DNA from: Haliotis asinina
Taxonomy: Eukaryota > Mollusca > Gastropoda > Lepetellida > Haliotidae
Direction of reading: 5' to 3'
Length of the DNA stretch: 64,000 nt
NCBI RefSeq assembly: GCF_037392515.1
Contig: NC_090285.1
Span: 3,289,501-3,353,500 of the forward strand
The position numbers were made by a program, and so were the translations under genes. How positions within the stretch are numbered: position 1 is the stretch's first letter; each line of letters opens with the position of its first letter. The notes under the pieces were generated by a model that was not told where the DNA came from, did not search any database, and saw only the letters and a program-made list of their open reading frames with translations. Positions 33,661-47,800 of the stretch are shown here, in pieces.

Positions 33661-33770
33661 GAACGACATATTTAACTGAGCATAGATATAACAGTTTGTT
33701 AAGTGTGAAGAGCATATAGGCCGTTTAAGGTACAGGCCCAAGATCGCCCGAAAACTTTACCTACCTACCT

Positions 33771-34345
33771 ATCTAAATTCCGTGTTGATATGATATCGTA
33801 GGAATATGTGAAGACAAGGGCAAGGATTAGTTGATTTTTGTAGTATTAATTAGACACTCAGTATAGATATCGATACAATTATATAAATAATATTAAATTT
33901 CCAACAAAACCATCAATACCATGGCATTGAGTTCGTCCTGAAATGTGAAATTAGTTGGTGTGTTCCAGGTGGTCGTACTGAATTATACTAACATCAGAAC
34001 AAGAGCTCTATTGATCGGGACTGTATTGATGTGACTCTGACACACTTAGTGGATGTTCGACAGACGGGTGACGGGTAGGTGGGCGTTAGGTTAGGGGAGA
34101 TGTATTAGATGGGTGGGAGAAAACATTATCAAAAGATTATCAAAAGTATGGGATATAGTTTGACGGGTGGGGGACACAGTCGGTATGTTGGAGATACAGA
34201 CTTATATGAAGTGGGGTGTTAGAACGGAGAGGAAACACCATGTGGAGTAGTGGAGGCTATAGTAGGGAGGGGGGAGGTGCATCGTGGTGGGGTGGGTTAA
34301 CAGTAGCTTTGGGTGGGGTAAGTAGGACAGGTCGGTGACACAGAT
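33771..34345. other. Non-coding, G-rich right part
   Basis: No gene is identified. From about 34050 the plus strand becomes G-rich with many gggtggg and gtagg words. Confidence 0.35.
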
Positions 34346-34575
34346 ACCTGTAGTTGGGGGATACAGAAAGCTAGGGATAGTGGATACAAAAGGTTGTGGT
34401 TAGGGTATACAGAAGTTGTGGTTAAGGGATACAGACAGATGTGGTTAGCCATAGGAGATACAGAAAGCTCTGTTTTGGGAATGCAGAACACTGAGAATAA
34501 GGGATAAAAAAAGACGTGGTTGGGGATACAGAAGGATGTGGTTAAGGAATACAGATGTCTGGGGTTGGATATATT
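34346..34575. repeat. Degenerate minisatellite, ggatacagaa-rtgtggttaagg
   Basis: About nine imperfect units of 22-27 bp contain gatacagaa followed by gtggttaggg or gtggttaagg. The minus-strand 117-codon frame over it is a by-product. Confidence 0.7.
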
Positions 34576-34869
34576 CAGCCCTGTTCTAGAAAAGCTCAAA
34601 CAGCTGTAATAACAAAGGAAGTAAAACATGGCTGCGTATAAAACCAACATGGCTGTTAGGTCAAGGTGATCTCGGCAAGTAGGTCAGGCTTCGCTGACTC
34701 AACCAGTCGATAGTTTCTCCTATCTGATCATCTTACACCGTGTTCGGGAGTAGATGTAGACTTGAGTATTGTTCCTCAGTGTCATTTGTAGAAGTAATTA
34801 TACACCTTGTAGCGAGGTGAAACATATTCAGCAACATAGATGATGTGTGTCTCGGGGGATCAGCAGCTA

Positions 34870-36170
34870 TATCTGTGCTGGGTGGCTTGTGTATATCATT
34901 TACAGTACTGAGTGGCAGGTGTTTATTAACATTTATATCATAGTGCTTGGTGGTTGGTGTGTATCATTTATATCATACTTTAGGGTAGCTGGTGTATAGC
35001 ATATATATCATAGAGCTGGCATATAACAGACGTATCACAGTGATGGGTGCCTGGTGTATATCATTTATTTTATAGTTTAGGGTAGCTGGTGTATAGCATA
35101 TATATCATAGAGCTGGCATATAACAGATGTATCACAGTGATGGGTGCCTGGTGTATATCATTTATTTTATAGTTTAGGGTAGCTGGTGTATAGCATATAT
35201 ATCATAGAGCTGGCATATAACAGATGTATCACAGTGATGGGTGCCTGGTGTATATCATTTATTTTATAGTTTAGGGTAGCTGGTGTATAGCATATATATC
35301 ATAGAGCTGGCATATAACAGATGTATCACAGTGATGGGTGCCTGGTGTATATCATTTATTTTATAGTTTAGGGTAGCTTGTGTATAGCATATATATCACA
35401 GAGCTGGCATATAACAGATGTATCACAGTGATGGGTGCCTGGTGTATATCATTTATTTTATAGTTTAGGGTAGCTGGTGTATAGCATATATATCATAGAG
35501 CTGGCATATAACAGATGTATCACAGTGATGGGTGCCTGGTGTATATCATTTATTTTATAGTTTAGGGTAGCTGGTGTATAGCATATATATCATAGAGCTG
35601 GCATATAACAGATGTATCACAGTGATGGGTGCCTGGTGTATATCATTTATTTTATAGTTTAGGGTAGCTGGTGTATAGCATATATATCATAGAGCTGGCA
35701 TATAACAGATGTATCACAGTGATGGGTGCCTGGTGTATATCATTTATTTTATAGTTTAGGGTAGCTGGTGTATAGCATATGTACCATAGTGCTGGCGTAT
35801 AACAGACGTATCACAGTGATGGGTGCCTTGTGCATAACCGATATATCACAGTAATGGGTGACTAGTGTATAACATAGACAACATATATAATGATAGTTGT
35901 CTGGTTCATATATCACAGTGATCGGTGTGTTGGGTGGCTCGTGTATAGCATGTATATCACGGTACTGGGTAGCTTTTATATAATAGATATATCACAGTGA
36001 TCGGTGTGTTGGGTGGCTCGTGTATAGCATGTATATCACAGTACTGGGTAGCTTGTATATAACAGATATATCACAGTGCTGGGTGGCTGAGTATAACAGA
36101 TATATCACACTGCTGGGTGGCTGGTGTATAACAGATATATCGCAGTGCTGAGAGGCAGGTGCAGAGTACT
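34870..36170. repeat. 97-bp satellite array
   Basis: Eight nearly identical 97-bp units begin with gggtagctggtgtatagcat at 34983, 35080, 35177, 35274, 35371, 35468, 35565 and 35662. A ninth, partly diverged unit starts at 35759. Degenerate half-units (gctggtgtataacagatata, tcacagtgatgggtg) extend to about 34870 and 36170. Unit-to-unit differences are only one or two bases, so the core amplified recently. Confidence 0.95.
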
Positions 36171-36644
36171 ACAGTGATGGGACACTGGTGCATAACATAT
36201 AAAGATATTGGGTGTTATCTCTCATCTCGGGACTTCCAACTTTCTATAATGTTCAGTTTGTAAACAGAACACTGAACTGAAAGTACGGCGAGCTTAGCAA
36301 AATATACCCAAGCTGTCTCGTCTTAGAAACATGGTTCATCAAACTGGACGAATCAGATTAGCTTAGTGAAACAGTCATTATACAATAACGAATTTCATAC
36401 TGATAATAGATTTGTTTACCTATGGATACGTAATGCATCTTTTGTGAAAGGAGAATGGCTGTATAAAATACAGTATTTTCCGACACCCGAGGCATGGACG
36501 GATCGTTCCATGAGTATTAGAAATGTGCAAGGTACTTCTGTTAAAGGTATTCAAAGTCATAGTAGTGTATGACAGTATATGTTACTATACGACGCAACCA
36601 TGTAACTACCCGATACCTTGACTGCTCCTTAATTCGTCCCTGAG

Positions 36645-36995
36645 TTTGGTGGGTTGGTTTAGATGGACTGTAGCTTGGTTGGATGGTAGGTATTTGTCTG
36701 ATTGGTCACTGTGGTCACTGTGTTTGTTGATCTGTTGGTTGGTTGTTTTGGGTGGATTTTCTAAGCTGTTTGGGCTTGTTGGTTGGCGGTTGGTTGACTT
36801 GGTAGGTATTTGGCTGGTTGGTTGGTGGGTGGTTGGGTTGATGGAGTGGTTGGTTGGTTAAGGGGTATTTGGATGGTTGGTTGGTGGGGTGGGTAATTGG
36901 TTGGTGAGTGGGTGGTTAGGTTGGTGGATGGTTGGGTTGGAGGGTGGTTGGGTTGGTGGGTATTTGGCTGGTTAGTTAGTTAGTATGTTGGTCGG
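36645..36995. repeat. GGTTGGTT-type low-complexity block
   Basis: The plus strand is a run of ggttggttggt, ggtgggtggttgg and related words. Frames through it encode Trp/Leu/Gly-rich peptides and should be ignored. Confidence 0.85.
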
Positions 36996-36999
36996 ATTT

Positions 37000-38140
37000 G
37001 GTTGGTTCGTAACATAATAGTAACCACATGAAATAATTCTAAACGATTTCTATTGGTGGTACAAACGGACATACACGATTTCTACATCATCACGGAAAAT
37101 ATTGGATATGTGTGAATCAAAAACACAAAACTGCAGAAATACTGCTTTAGTGGTGAATGTGTAGGAGTTAATACTTCTACATTTCGGAACGTTCCAGAAA
37201 CCAACACCTAGCTCAGGTGATGTTCCATTCATACTTCACATTCCTCTCTGCCACGGTACACCAGCTATTGTACCACGGATCTTCCTGTCGTGACTAACCC
37301 TGGAGTTTTGTTCACAGAGTGGCCTAATGTCTCAACCGCCAGGTCATACATACAACAACGTGACCCACATATGCTGACATTGATCTTCACTGTTTGATCG
37401 CTAGTTTTGTTGATTCGGTCCACTCATCAGATTGAGCGTACTTACAATTGTATACAAGCTGCGTGCTGTATCGAGAGCCTGCATGTAGATATAAAACGCC
37501 AGTACAAGAAAATAAACAGATTCGATTATTTGCCGAAACATATTGGACGGGTAAGTCGGGATATGTCATGACAAGATGATGGACCACTGAAATCAGTATA
37601 GACACCGGGTGTTTGCGATAAGACCACCTGTCTCACTGTACCACCCGTCTCACTCAATAAGACGGAATACATGCTGGTTGCTTAACGCCGAAGTGTACAT
37701 TAACTTACAACAACTCATAAATGACAAACACAAGTCGTTAATCACCCTAGCGATGTTGCTGTATACAGGGAGTAAGTGGGCAGAACACGCTGTCCCAGCA
37801 GTCGTGTTGGCAGTAATGTTTTACAGCCAAATGACCTTTCAGTAATGCCCTTCTCAAAATGTTCGTCCTATATAGATCGCCGTTTGCCTGCAAGATAACG
37901 TTTATACATAGTTGTATGTGTCTTAGTCCGGTTGGTGCAAAATGGTTACAAGGAAAGAACTTCATATTCTGTGGAAAAAGGGCAAAGAGTAAATAGCCTC
38001 ATTCTGAAGCACGTCGGCCATCATGGATGCAGCAATATAACTGAGGTAATAAGTGAGCGCGTGTTGTCACAACAGCGAACAATGAGTTGGACACATGTAA
38101 ACAGATGAGGCTTTAAAAGACTTTATCTAAAGAAATACAT
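37000..38140. other. Unassigned sequence downstream of gene B
   Basis: No gene or repeat family is recognised between the low-complexity block and the presumed 3' end of gene B. Confidence 0.35.
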
Positions 38141-38143
38141 CAT

Positions 38144-38149
38144 TTTATT
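38144..38149 (-). terminator. Candidate poly(A) signal of gene B
   Basis: The minus strand reads AAAATAAAATG here, about 690 bp after the stop codon of gene B. It is the first good AATAAA downstream on that strand that I noticed. The resulting 3' UTR length is plausible. Confidence 0.4.
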
Positions 38150-38838
38150 TTCAAAAAAAAAACTTTCTTAACAATACCAACAATGTAAAGTTTAATTCCA
38201 AATTATTTCGGAGGGATTATGTAGTTAAGTACAGAAGGTAAAATCCCCTTCTCACAGCTTTGTCTGGAAGTACTTCGGCTAACTTACAATAACTTTATGT
38301 TTCACTGATATTGTGTATTTTAACAGGTCTTAATCCAGCAACAAGAAATATTCTTAAATGTACAGTATACATTTTCATTTTTAAAAATCGATTTTTCAAT
38401 ATATATATTTGTGCGCGGACAATCTGTTTATGTCAAAACAACACGGAATATATTTGTTAGCGTAAATAGGAAATCTCATAACTTGTTAGAAATATTGAAA
38501 ATAGAATGAAATCGCAGACCTGCGCTTGCAAACTTGTGACAAAATCTGCCTAATATACATGCGACAGAAAATAGTGATAACACCCGTGTAAAGAATAAAC
38601 AGAAATTGCGGAATGAAAGTGCGCAAACGAGAGACTGTCACAAGTGGCTACAACAGGTGCACGCTCAGTTGGCTTGTCCTAATGAGATTTCAATCAGATC
38701 ATTGCTACAACTTGTATAATACCAACTTGGCACAATAGTTTTCAGTATTAACAGGACAGTAGGTAAAAAAATAAAGAAAGCTTGGATATGCGAAGACGAT
38801 CATCTACAAAATGGAGTCTCCCTGAAACATAGGGGTGT

Positions 38839-41800
38839 CTAAATCTCCATGTTTGTGACCAGCTTGGCGGCGTCGTGAGTCTGGGGGAGTGCCTTCTTCT
38901 CGCCATCCCCGAACCCAAGCACACTGCTATGGACGACCGCGGGAGCCATGGGGGTTTTCTGAATGACGACACCGCCGGCAGACTGGAAATATAAGGATTT
39001 GCATCTGGTCAATATTGTCTAAAAGTCAAATAAGAGCTATATGTAGTCACATGTTTACCATCGTTGACACTCTATAGACTTACGCAAATGCAAGAAATCT
39101 GGTCTGAATAAGGTTGAAATGATCAGAAATGACCTTATTGACAACAAAAGTGGCATAGGTCATTTACAAACAACCAGCTGTATTGTTTTAAGGTGCAGCA
39201 GTATTTCCACCGTGTGACGATTTATACTGATGGGCTCCGGACGAGGTAATCCTGTGATCGAGACAGTAAGCAGCGATTTCCGCTGTCAGGGTAACATGAC
39301 AGGCAGTCAACAAAGACTGCAGCCTGATCAGCAAATCTACATGGTCGATTCTTTAGGCCAAGCAGCTATGGATCCCTCTACCCCCAATCCCGGGGAAGGG
39401 TATGTGTGTGACGTCATAGGCTGACACTGAGGAATGACGCTGCTTACCTCACGCCTGCAGATGAGGACGCCGGAGAGGATGGTGCCGACGAGGGTGAGTA
39501 TCCAGCCGGTGACGACGACGAGGACAACGATGATGCACATGACGTAGAGACAGTGGAGGTTGTCACAGGTAATGTCGAGTGTCACGGGCTCGTCCATCTC
39601 CTCTGAGCTGGAATGTCATGATAGAGATGTAGAGTACACAAGCCTAGTATGCGCTACACACATTTAAATTGTGTTTCTGACATGACTGACCACTTCGGCC
39701 GAAGCATCAGAAGGACTATGTTGATAGTAAGAAGCAGATCTAGATGCGTATTTCAGCTAACGCCGACATTGTTGTAACCTATGGCGCTTGAAGTCGAGAC
39801 CAAGGTCATTTATCAAAGAAAAGAATCGCATAAAAGCTATGAACACTCAGTCGGGATGAACCTTTCTCCTACATAAGTCTATCTAGCTATATAACATACA
39901 GTGGCAACGTACTTAAAATCTTCTGTAAAAACTGAGACATGATATCTTAAGTATTACCTTGCAGAAAATACAGATTAGCAACACTGCTGAACACTCACGT
40001 GCATTGACATTTCTCTCCAAGAGGAGCACACTGGCTGGGGTGGGAGACGGCCAACCGACCCAGCGCCAACACCCCCACAACGAAGGCGATGCCCATGATC
40101 AGGAGTGACATGATGCTGAACACCATGTGTGTAATGTACTGGAAAGGAGACCACCGTGTGAGTGATGTACTGGGGGATATAGAACACAATGTGGGTGAGG
40201 TACTGGAGAATATAGAACACCATATGAGTGATGTACTGGAGACAACAGAACACCATGTGAGTGATGTACTGGAGACAACAGAACACCATGTGAGTGATGT
40301 ACTGGAGACAATAGAACACCATGTGAGTGATGTTCTGGAGAGAATAAACACCATGTGAGTGATATACTAGAGACTATAGAACACCATGTGGGTGATGTAC
40401 TGGGGGCAATAAAACACCATGTGAATATGTACTGGGGGCAATAGAACACCATATGAGTGATGTACTGGAGACAACAGAACACCATGTGAGTGATGTACTG
40501 GAGACTATAGAACACCATGTGGGTAATGTACTGGAGACAATAAAACATCTTGTGAGAGATGTACCGGGGACAATAAAACACAATGTGAGTGATGTACTAA
40601 AGACGATAGAAGACCATGTGAGTATGTACTGGAGACTACAGAACACCATGTGAGTGATGTACTGGGGGCAATAGAACACCATGTGAGTGATGTACTGGAG
40701 ACAACAGAACACCACGTGAGTGATGTACTGGAGAGAATAAACACCCTCTGAGTGATGTACTGGAGAGAATAAACACCTTGTGAGTGATGTATTGGGGACA
40801 ATAAAATACCACGTGGGTGATGTACTGGGAGCAATAAAACACCATGTGGGTGATGTACTGGGTCAATAAAACACCGTGTAAGTGATGTACTGGAGAAAAT
40901 AAAACACCATGTTATTGATGTACTGGAGACAAAAGAACTCTATGTGAGTGTATTGTGAATAAAGCACTGTGTTGTTCTGACGAACAGTGACCAGTAAGAG
41001 ATGCCACGTCACGAAGGAAGTCCAACTTACCACCCCCTTCTTCTTCGTCACGGCTGAAATTACTCCGAAAAGGCCAGGCAGGATGTACTGAAACAGCAGA
41101 AGGTGATGTCACCATAACTGAAATACCTTGAACATCAGCGAAATGAATCAAATGTTCGCCAGAATGTCGGGTCCTTTTCTCCTACACAGCAGTTTGTGTC
41201 TGAGGAAAACTTACGGCAAAGCCAACCGCCCACAGCATCATGAAGCCATGGTGTCTGCGGTGGTGTTCGCGATGATGATGAGCATGGCGTCCTGGTCGGT
41301 GGTGTTCATCTTGTTCCATGAGGAAATCGTCCATGCGACGGTTTGGAACTTCAAGTCCGTCATGGCCATAAGGTCGCTCCCACTTTTCAACCAACTTTTC
41401 AACCTTGTGGACGCCCACACTGACCACGACGCAGAGGATGATTCCTGGTACAGAACGAGTGTTACACAATGCATAGTTTCTGACCAAATGTACATAACTA
41501 CCCTGCTTCATAACTCATACACTGCTTCTAGAGGCATTGCTCTTTGGTAGCATTTGCGACAAACCAAGTATCATTTCTCGTGGTATATTGTCATATTACC
41601 CGCAATAGTTTCATTAACATTTTACAGACTAATCAAAGGTCGGTATAAGGGAAGGTAACTCGTATTGACAAAATACCCAAACCATCGCCAGATACAAATA
41701 ACATTCAAATATCCTTTTCATGCAGGTCTTGTCTGCATGGTTCTTCCTTGTCTTTATAAAAGATTCAATAACTGAATTAAGCCTTAGTAACAATAGTATA

Positions 41801-44800
41801 TGTTTGTATGGTACTGATGTACTATCAGTCCTGTCAGCTGATGATAGGTTAAGTACCACTCCGTCGGGGCTGAAGAATTCATTGCGCATTGTCCCAGAAT
41901 ATGCTTCACGGTGGTGCTTTACATATAGTGCATTAAAAGGCACTGTTGTCATTTTTCGGAAAGTGAAACAATCTTGTCGTGAGCTCTCATTCTCCTCTTG
42001 CGGCACCTCCATTAATAAGTCCATCAGTAACATATGGTCTCGTTCTACTCTCGTCAAATCTCCCTTGTAAAGATACAGGTTTCGCTAACTGTCAAAAGGC
42101 CCGGCAATCCATACATTCGTAACGCTCATTGGTTATTAACAGTACTGAGTTACATCCAGTTACATCCAGTTACATCCAGTTACATGTGCTAATAATATGG
42201 AAAAGTATGGTTTTACCTACAGGTTTCTATGGCTGTGAACCCATGTCTACGGTATATGGCAAAAACACTGATTTGGTGTAAAATACCCAACGATAATTCC
42301 TAAGATTCATGGGTTCAGCAGATGTATCGGGTGTCCCAAAGAAAGTGAACCGGTTTTTGACACGTATTTACTCATCCTTAGATAAACCGAAATTATTAAA
42401 ATGTTTAAAACGAGTAACCATAGGGTATCAAAAACCGGTTCAATTTTGGAGGGACACCCAATATGTCAACCTATCCGGGTAAGTGCCAAGCTTGGTCTCT
42501 GGACTGGCAAGTGTAGACTATTATTCCTTGGAAGATTCATCAACGAAAACTCTGTCCTGCGCATTCTTTTCAGTGAGTAATTCACTGTTCATGTAAATAT
42601 TATCTCACGCAGTATTTGCAACACTTTGTTGTGTACTGTACGAAAGTATAATGTACTGAAATATGTAGTGACATGCGCAAACTGGTATTTCTCTGTCAAA
42701 GACAGCTTGGCGCAGAGTAGCTGTAAGTTCCATCTTCTCTTATGAAGGAGTTTAGTGGAAATTAAGATTGTCCATAAGAGAAGATATGTCCAGATGTGCT
42801 GTAATACATCAAACATAGACTTTACACTCTTATGTATTTGTACCCAGACTATAAAGGCCGTCACCTGTTCTAAAGACAAGTTCTCAAACGAAGGTATGCT
42901 CTGTAATAAGTACGATGACTCATTTTACATTGTGAATCTGTAATGAGCCAAAGAAATCATTTTTTTTACACTACTTGACCTACTGGATGTAGATTTATAT
43001 GTATTAATTAAAATACATGATGATGAAGATGCCATTGTACTCTTTAGCGGTGCAAAACTTCACATCTCTGACCTTGACGAAACAGCGTGGCAAACCGTCA
43101 TATTACACTTTTCGAACTATATCTATTCTTTAAAGATTTAATTGATGTATACTTTCTAGATTATCATTGGATGTAAATATCCGTACTTTGTAAATATCAT
43201 ATGTGCATGTATGTAACTGATGTTATATTTATGTGAAGAAATAAAAACATTCATGCATTCATTCATTCGAATGATCAGAGCCCGACCACCTGCCAAGCAA
43301 TTATCAGAGCCGTAGAGTCGATCCAAGTCTGACCAAGAAATGGCTTCTTACGACCATTATAAGTTGCTTAGCAACAGCTGTAACCAACAAAGTCATGATC
43401 ATAGGGCGTCGACAGTCGTTTCTAGACGCGGCTCAAGGCTCGTAAACGGAAGATATATCAATAAATGTAGGTTTTCACAAAACACAAGCTGATAACTCAA
43501 GAAAGGAAGGACGACATTTGTTTCAACTCAAGAGACAAATAATAGTGAGTTTCTTTCTGTCTTGAATGTTATCGCCAATTATCAACAATGTTATCAATCC
43601 GTTTCGCTCAAACACAATTGGAATATAAACGTCCTTTCAAGATTCGCAAGTATTCATCCATATCAGTCAAAAAGTCAAAGTGCAATCATGACAAAAGTAA
43701 TTCTTTTTTTGTAGTATATATTTTTCAATCTTAGATAACAAAGAAAATATGTTCTTCATGACAATCGGATCAATTACTTGCATTTCAACTTCAGTTTTGC
43801 TTCTAAATAGGACATTTAAACAGTATGACTCACAATATGAATAGAAACATCTTCCTGATCCTAACATTTTAGACCTGGCGTGTGTGTGTGAGTGCGTGCG
43901 TGCGTGTGCTTGTCCGTGTGTGTGTCTGTGTGTGTCTCTGTGTGTGAGAGTGTATGTGTGAGAGTGTGCGTGTGTGTATCTGTGTCTGTGGGTGAGTGTG
44001 TGTGTGTGTGTGTGTGCCTGTCCGCCTGTGTGTGTGTCTGTGTGAGTGTGTGTGTGAATGTGTGTGTGTGTGATGTTTAGTAGTTCACGAACAGCATCTC
44101 CTTGTACTGTACATTAATGCATCGGATATATGGGAGTTATGAATACACCTGAGTCTGTCTATATGCTATGAATACACCTGAGTCTGTCTACATGCTATAA
44201 ATACACCTGTGTCTGTCTACATGCTATGAATACACCTGAGTCTATCTATATCTTATGAATACACCTGAGTCTGGCTATATCTTATGAATACACCTGAGTC
44301 TTTCTATATGTTATCAATACACCTGAGTCTCGCTACATGCTATGAATACACCTGAGTTTGTCTATATGTTATGAATACACCTGAGTCTGTCTACATGCTA
44401 TGAGTACACCTGAGTCTGGCTATATGCTGTCACTACACCTGAGTCTGTCTACATGTTATGAATACACATGAGTCTGTCTACATGCTATAAATACACCTGA
44501 GTCTGTCTATATGCTATGAATACACCTGCGTTTATCTACATGTTATGAATACACCTGTCTACATACCATGAATACACCTGAGTCTATCTACATGCTATAA
44601 ATACACCTGAGTCTGTTTACATGTTATGAATACCCCTGAGTCTGTCTACATGTTATGAATACACCTGAGTCTGTTTATATGTTTGAATACACCTTAGTCT
44701 GTCTACATGCTATCAATACACCTGAGTCTGTCTACAGGCTATGAAAACACCTGAGTCTGTCTACATGCTATAACTACACCGGAGTCTACCTACATGCCAT

Positions 44801-47800
44801 CAGTACCCCTGAGTCTGTGTACATGTTATGAATACACCTGAGTCTGGCTATATGCTATCAATACACCTGAGTCTGTCTATATGTTATGAATACACCTGAG
44901 TCTGGCTATATGCTATGAATACACCTGAGTCTGTCTATATGCCATGAATACACCTGACTCTGTCTACATGTTATGAATACACCTGAGTCTGTGTATATGA
45001 TTTGAATACACCTGAGTCTGTGTATATGCTATGAATACACCTGAGTTTGTCTACATGTTATGAATACACCTGAGTCTGTCTACATGCTATGAATACACCT
45101 GAGTCTGTCTACATGTTATGAATACACCTGAGTCTGTCTACATGCTATGAATATACCTAAGTCTGTCTCCATGCTATAAATACACCTGAGTCTGGCTACA
45201 TGCTATAAATACACCTGAGTCTCGCTATGTGCTATCAGTACACCTGAATCTGTCTATATCTTATGAATACACCTGAGTCTGTCTACATGTTATGAATAAA
45301 CCTAAGTTTCTCTATATGTTATGAATACACATGAGTCTGTTTACATGTTATGAATACACATGAGTCTCTCTATATGTTATCAGTACACCTGAGTCTGTCT
45401 ATATGCTATGAATACGCCTCAGTCTGTCTACATGCTATAAATACACCTGAGTCTGTCTACATGCTATGGATACACCTGAGTCTGTCTATATGCTATGAAT
45501 ACACCTGAGTCTGTCTACATGCTATAAATACACCTGTGTCTGTCTACATGCTATGAATACACCTGAGTCTATCTATATCTTATGAATACACCTGAGTCTG
45601 GCTATATCTTATGAATACACCTGAGTCTTTCTATATGTTATCAATACACCTGAGTCTCGCTACATGCTATGAATACACCTGAGTTTGTCTATATGTTATG
45701 AATACACCTGAGTCTGTCTACATGCTATGAGTACACCTGAGTCTGGCTATATGCTGTCACTACACCTGAGTCTGTCTACATGTTATGAATACACATGAGT
45801 CTGTCTACATGCTATAAATACACCTGAGTCTGTCTATATGCTATGAATACACCTGCGTTTATCTACATGTTATGAATACACCTGTCTACATACCATGAAT
45901 ACACCTGAGTCTATCTACATGCTATAAATACACCTGAGTCTGTTTACATGTTATGAATACCCCTGAGTCTGTCTACATGTTATGAATACACCTGAGTCTG
46001 TTTATATGTTTGAATACACCTGAGTCTGTCTACATGCTATCAATACACCTGAGTCTGTCTACAGGCTATGAAAACACCTGAGTCTGTCTACATGCTATAA
46101 CTACACCGGAGTCTACCTACATGCCATCAGTACCCCTGAGTCTGTGTACATGTTATGAATACACCTGAGTCTGGCTATATGCTATCAATACACCTGAGTC
46201 TGTCTATATGTTATGAATACACCTGAGTCTGGCTATATGCTATGAATACACCTGAGTCTGTCTATATGCCATGAATACACCTGACTCTGTCTACATGTTA
46301 TGAATACACCTGAGTCTGTGTATATGATTTGAATACACCTGAGTCTGTGTATATGCTATGAATACACCTGAGTTTGTCTACATGTTATGAATACACCTGA
46401 GTCTGTCTACATGCTATGAATACACCTGAGTCTGTCTACATGTTATGAATACACCTGAGTCTGTCTACATGCTATGAATATACCTAAGTCTGTCTCCATG
46501 CTATAAATACACCTGAGTCTGGCTACATGCTATAAATACACCTGAGTCTCGCTATGTGCTATCAGTACACCTGAATCTGTCTATATCTTATGAATACACC
46601 TGAGTCTGTCTACATGTTATGAATAAACCTAAGTTTCTCTATATGTTATGAATACACATGAGTCTGTTTACATGTTATGAATACACATGAGTCTCTCTAT
46701 ATGTTATCAGTACACCTGAGTCTGTCTATATGCTATGAATACGCCTCAGTCTGTCTACATGCTATAAATACACCTGAGTCTGTCTACATGCTATGGATAC
46801 ACCTGAGTCTGTCTATATGCTATGAATACACCTGAGTCTGTCTACATGCTATGAAATCACCTGAGTCTGTCTACATGCTATAAATACACCTGAGTCTGGC
46901 TATATGCTATCAATACACCTGAGCCTTGGTATATGTTATGAATACACCTGAGTTTGTCTATATGCTATGAATACACCTGAGCCTGTCTATATGTTATGAA
47001 TACACTTAAGTCTGTCTACATGTTATGAATAAACCTGAGTCTGTCTATATCTTATGAATACACCTGAGCCTGTGTATATGTTTTGAATACACCTGAGTCT
47101 GTCTACATGCTATGAATATACCTGAGTCTGTCTACATGCTATAAATACACCTGAGTCTGGCTATATGCTATCAATACACCTGAGCCTTGGTATATGTTAT
47201 GAATACACCTGAGTTTGTCTATATGTTATGAATACACCTGAGTCTGTCTATATCTTATGAATACACCTGAGTCTGTCTACATGCTGTAAATACATCTGAG
47301 TCTGTCTACATGCTATGAAATCACCTGAGTCTGTCTACATGCTATAAATACACCTGAGTCTAGCTATATGCTATCAGTACCCCTGAGCCTGTCTATATGT
47401 TATGAATACACCTGAGTCTGTCTGCATGCTATGAATACATCTGAGTCTGTCTATATGCTATGAATACACCTGAGTCTGGCTATATGCTATCAGTACAACT
47501 GAATCTGTCTACATGGTATAAATACACCTGAGTCTGCCTACATGTTGTTAATATACCTGACTTTGTCTATATGTTGTGAATACATCTGATTCTGTGTACA
47601 TGTTATGAATACACCTGAGTTTGTCTATATGTTATGAAGACACCTGAGCCTGTCTATATACTATGAATACACCTGAGTCTGTCTACATGCTATAAATACA
47701 CCTGTGTCTGTCTACATGCTATAAATACACCTGAGTCTGGCTATATGCTATGAATATACCTAAGTCTGTCTACATCATATAAATACACTTGAGTCTGTCT

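Larger units (their letters stand above)
41451..43865. other. Gene B intron 1, distal part
   Basis: No coding exon of gene B is seen here. It holds short repeats and a MITE, listed separately. Overlapping frames on both strands at 41629-42070 have no recognisable domain. Confidence 0.45.

Noticed and set aside
39975..40866. Repetitive frames reading YITHMVF or SSTSLTWC on the minus strand
   Set aside because: They lie in intron 3 of gene B and reflect the tandem copies of the exon-4 start. The real exon is only 40138-39999.
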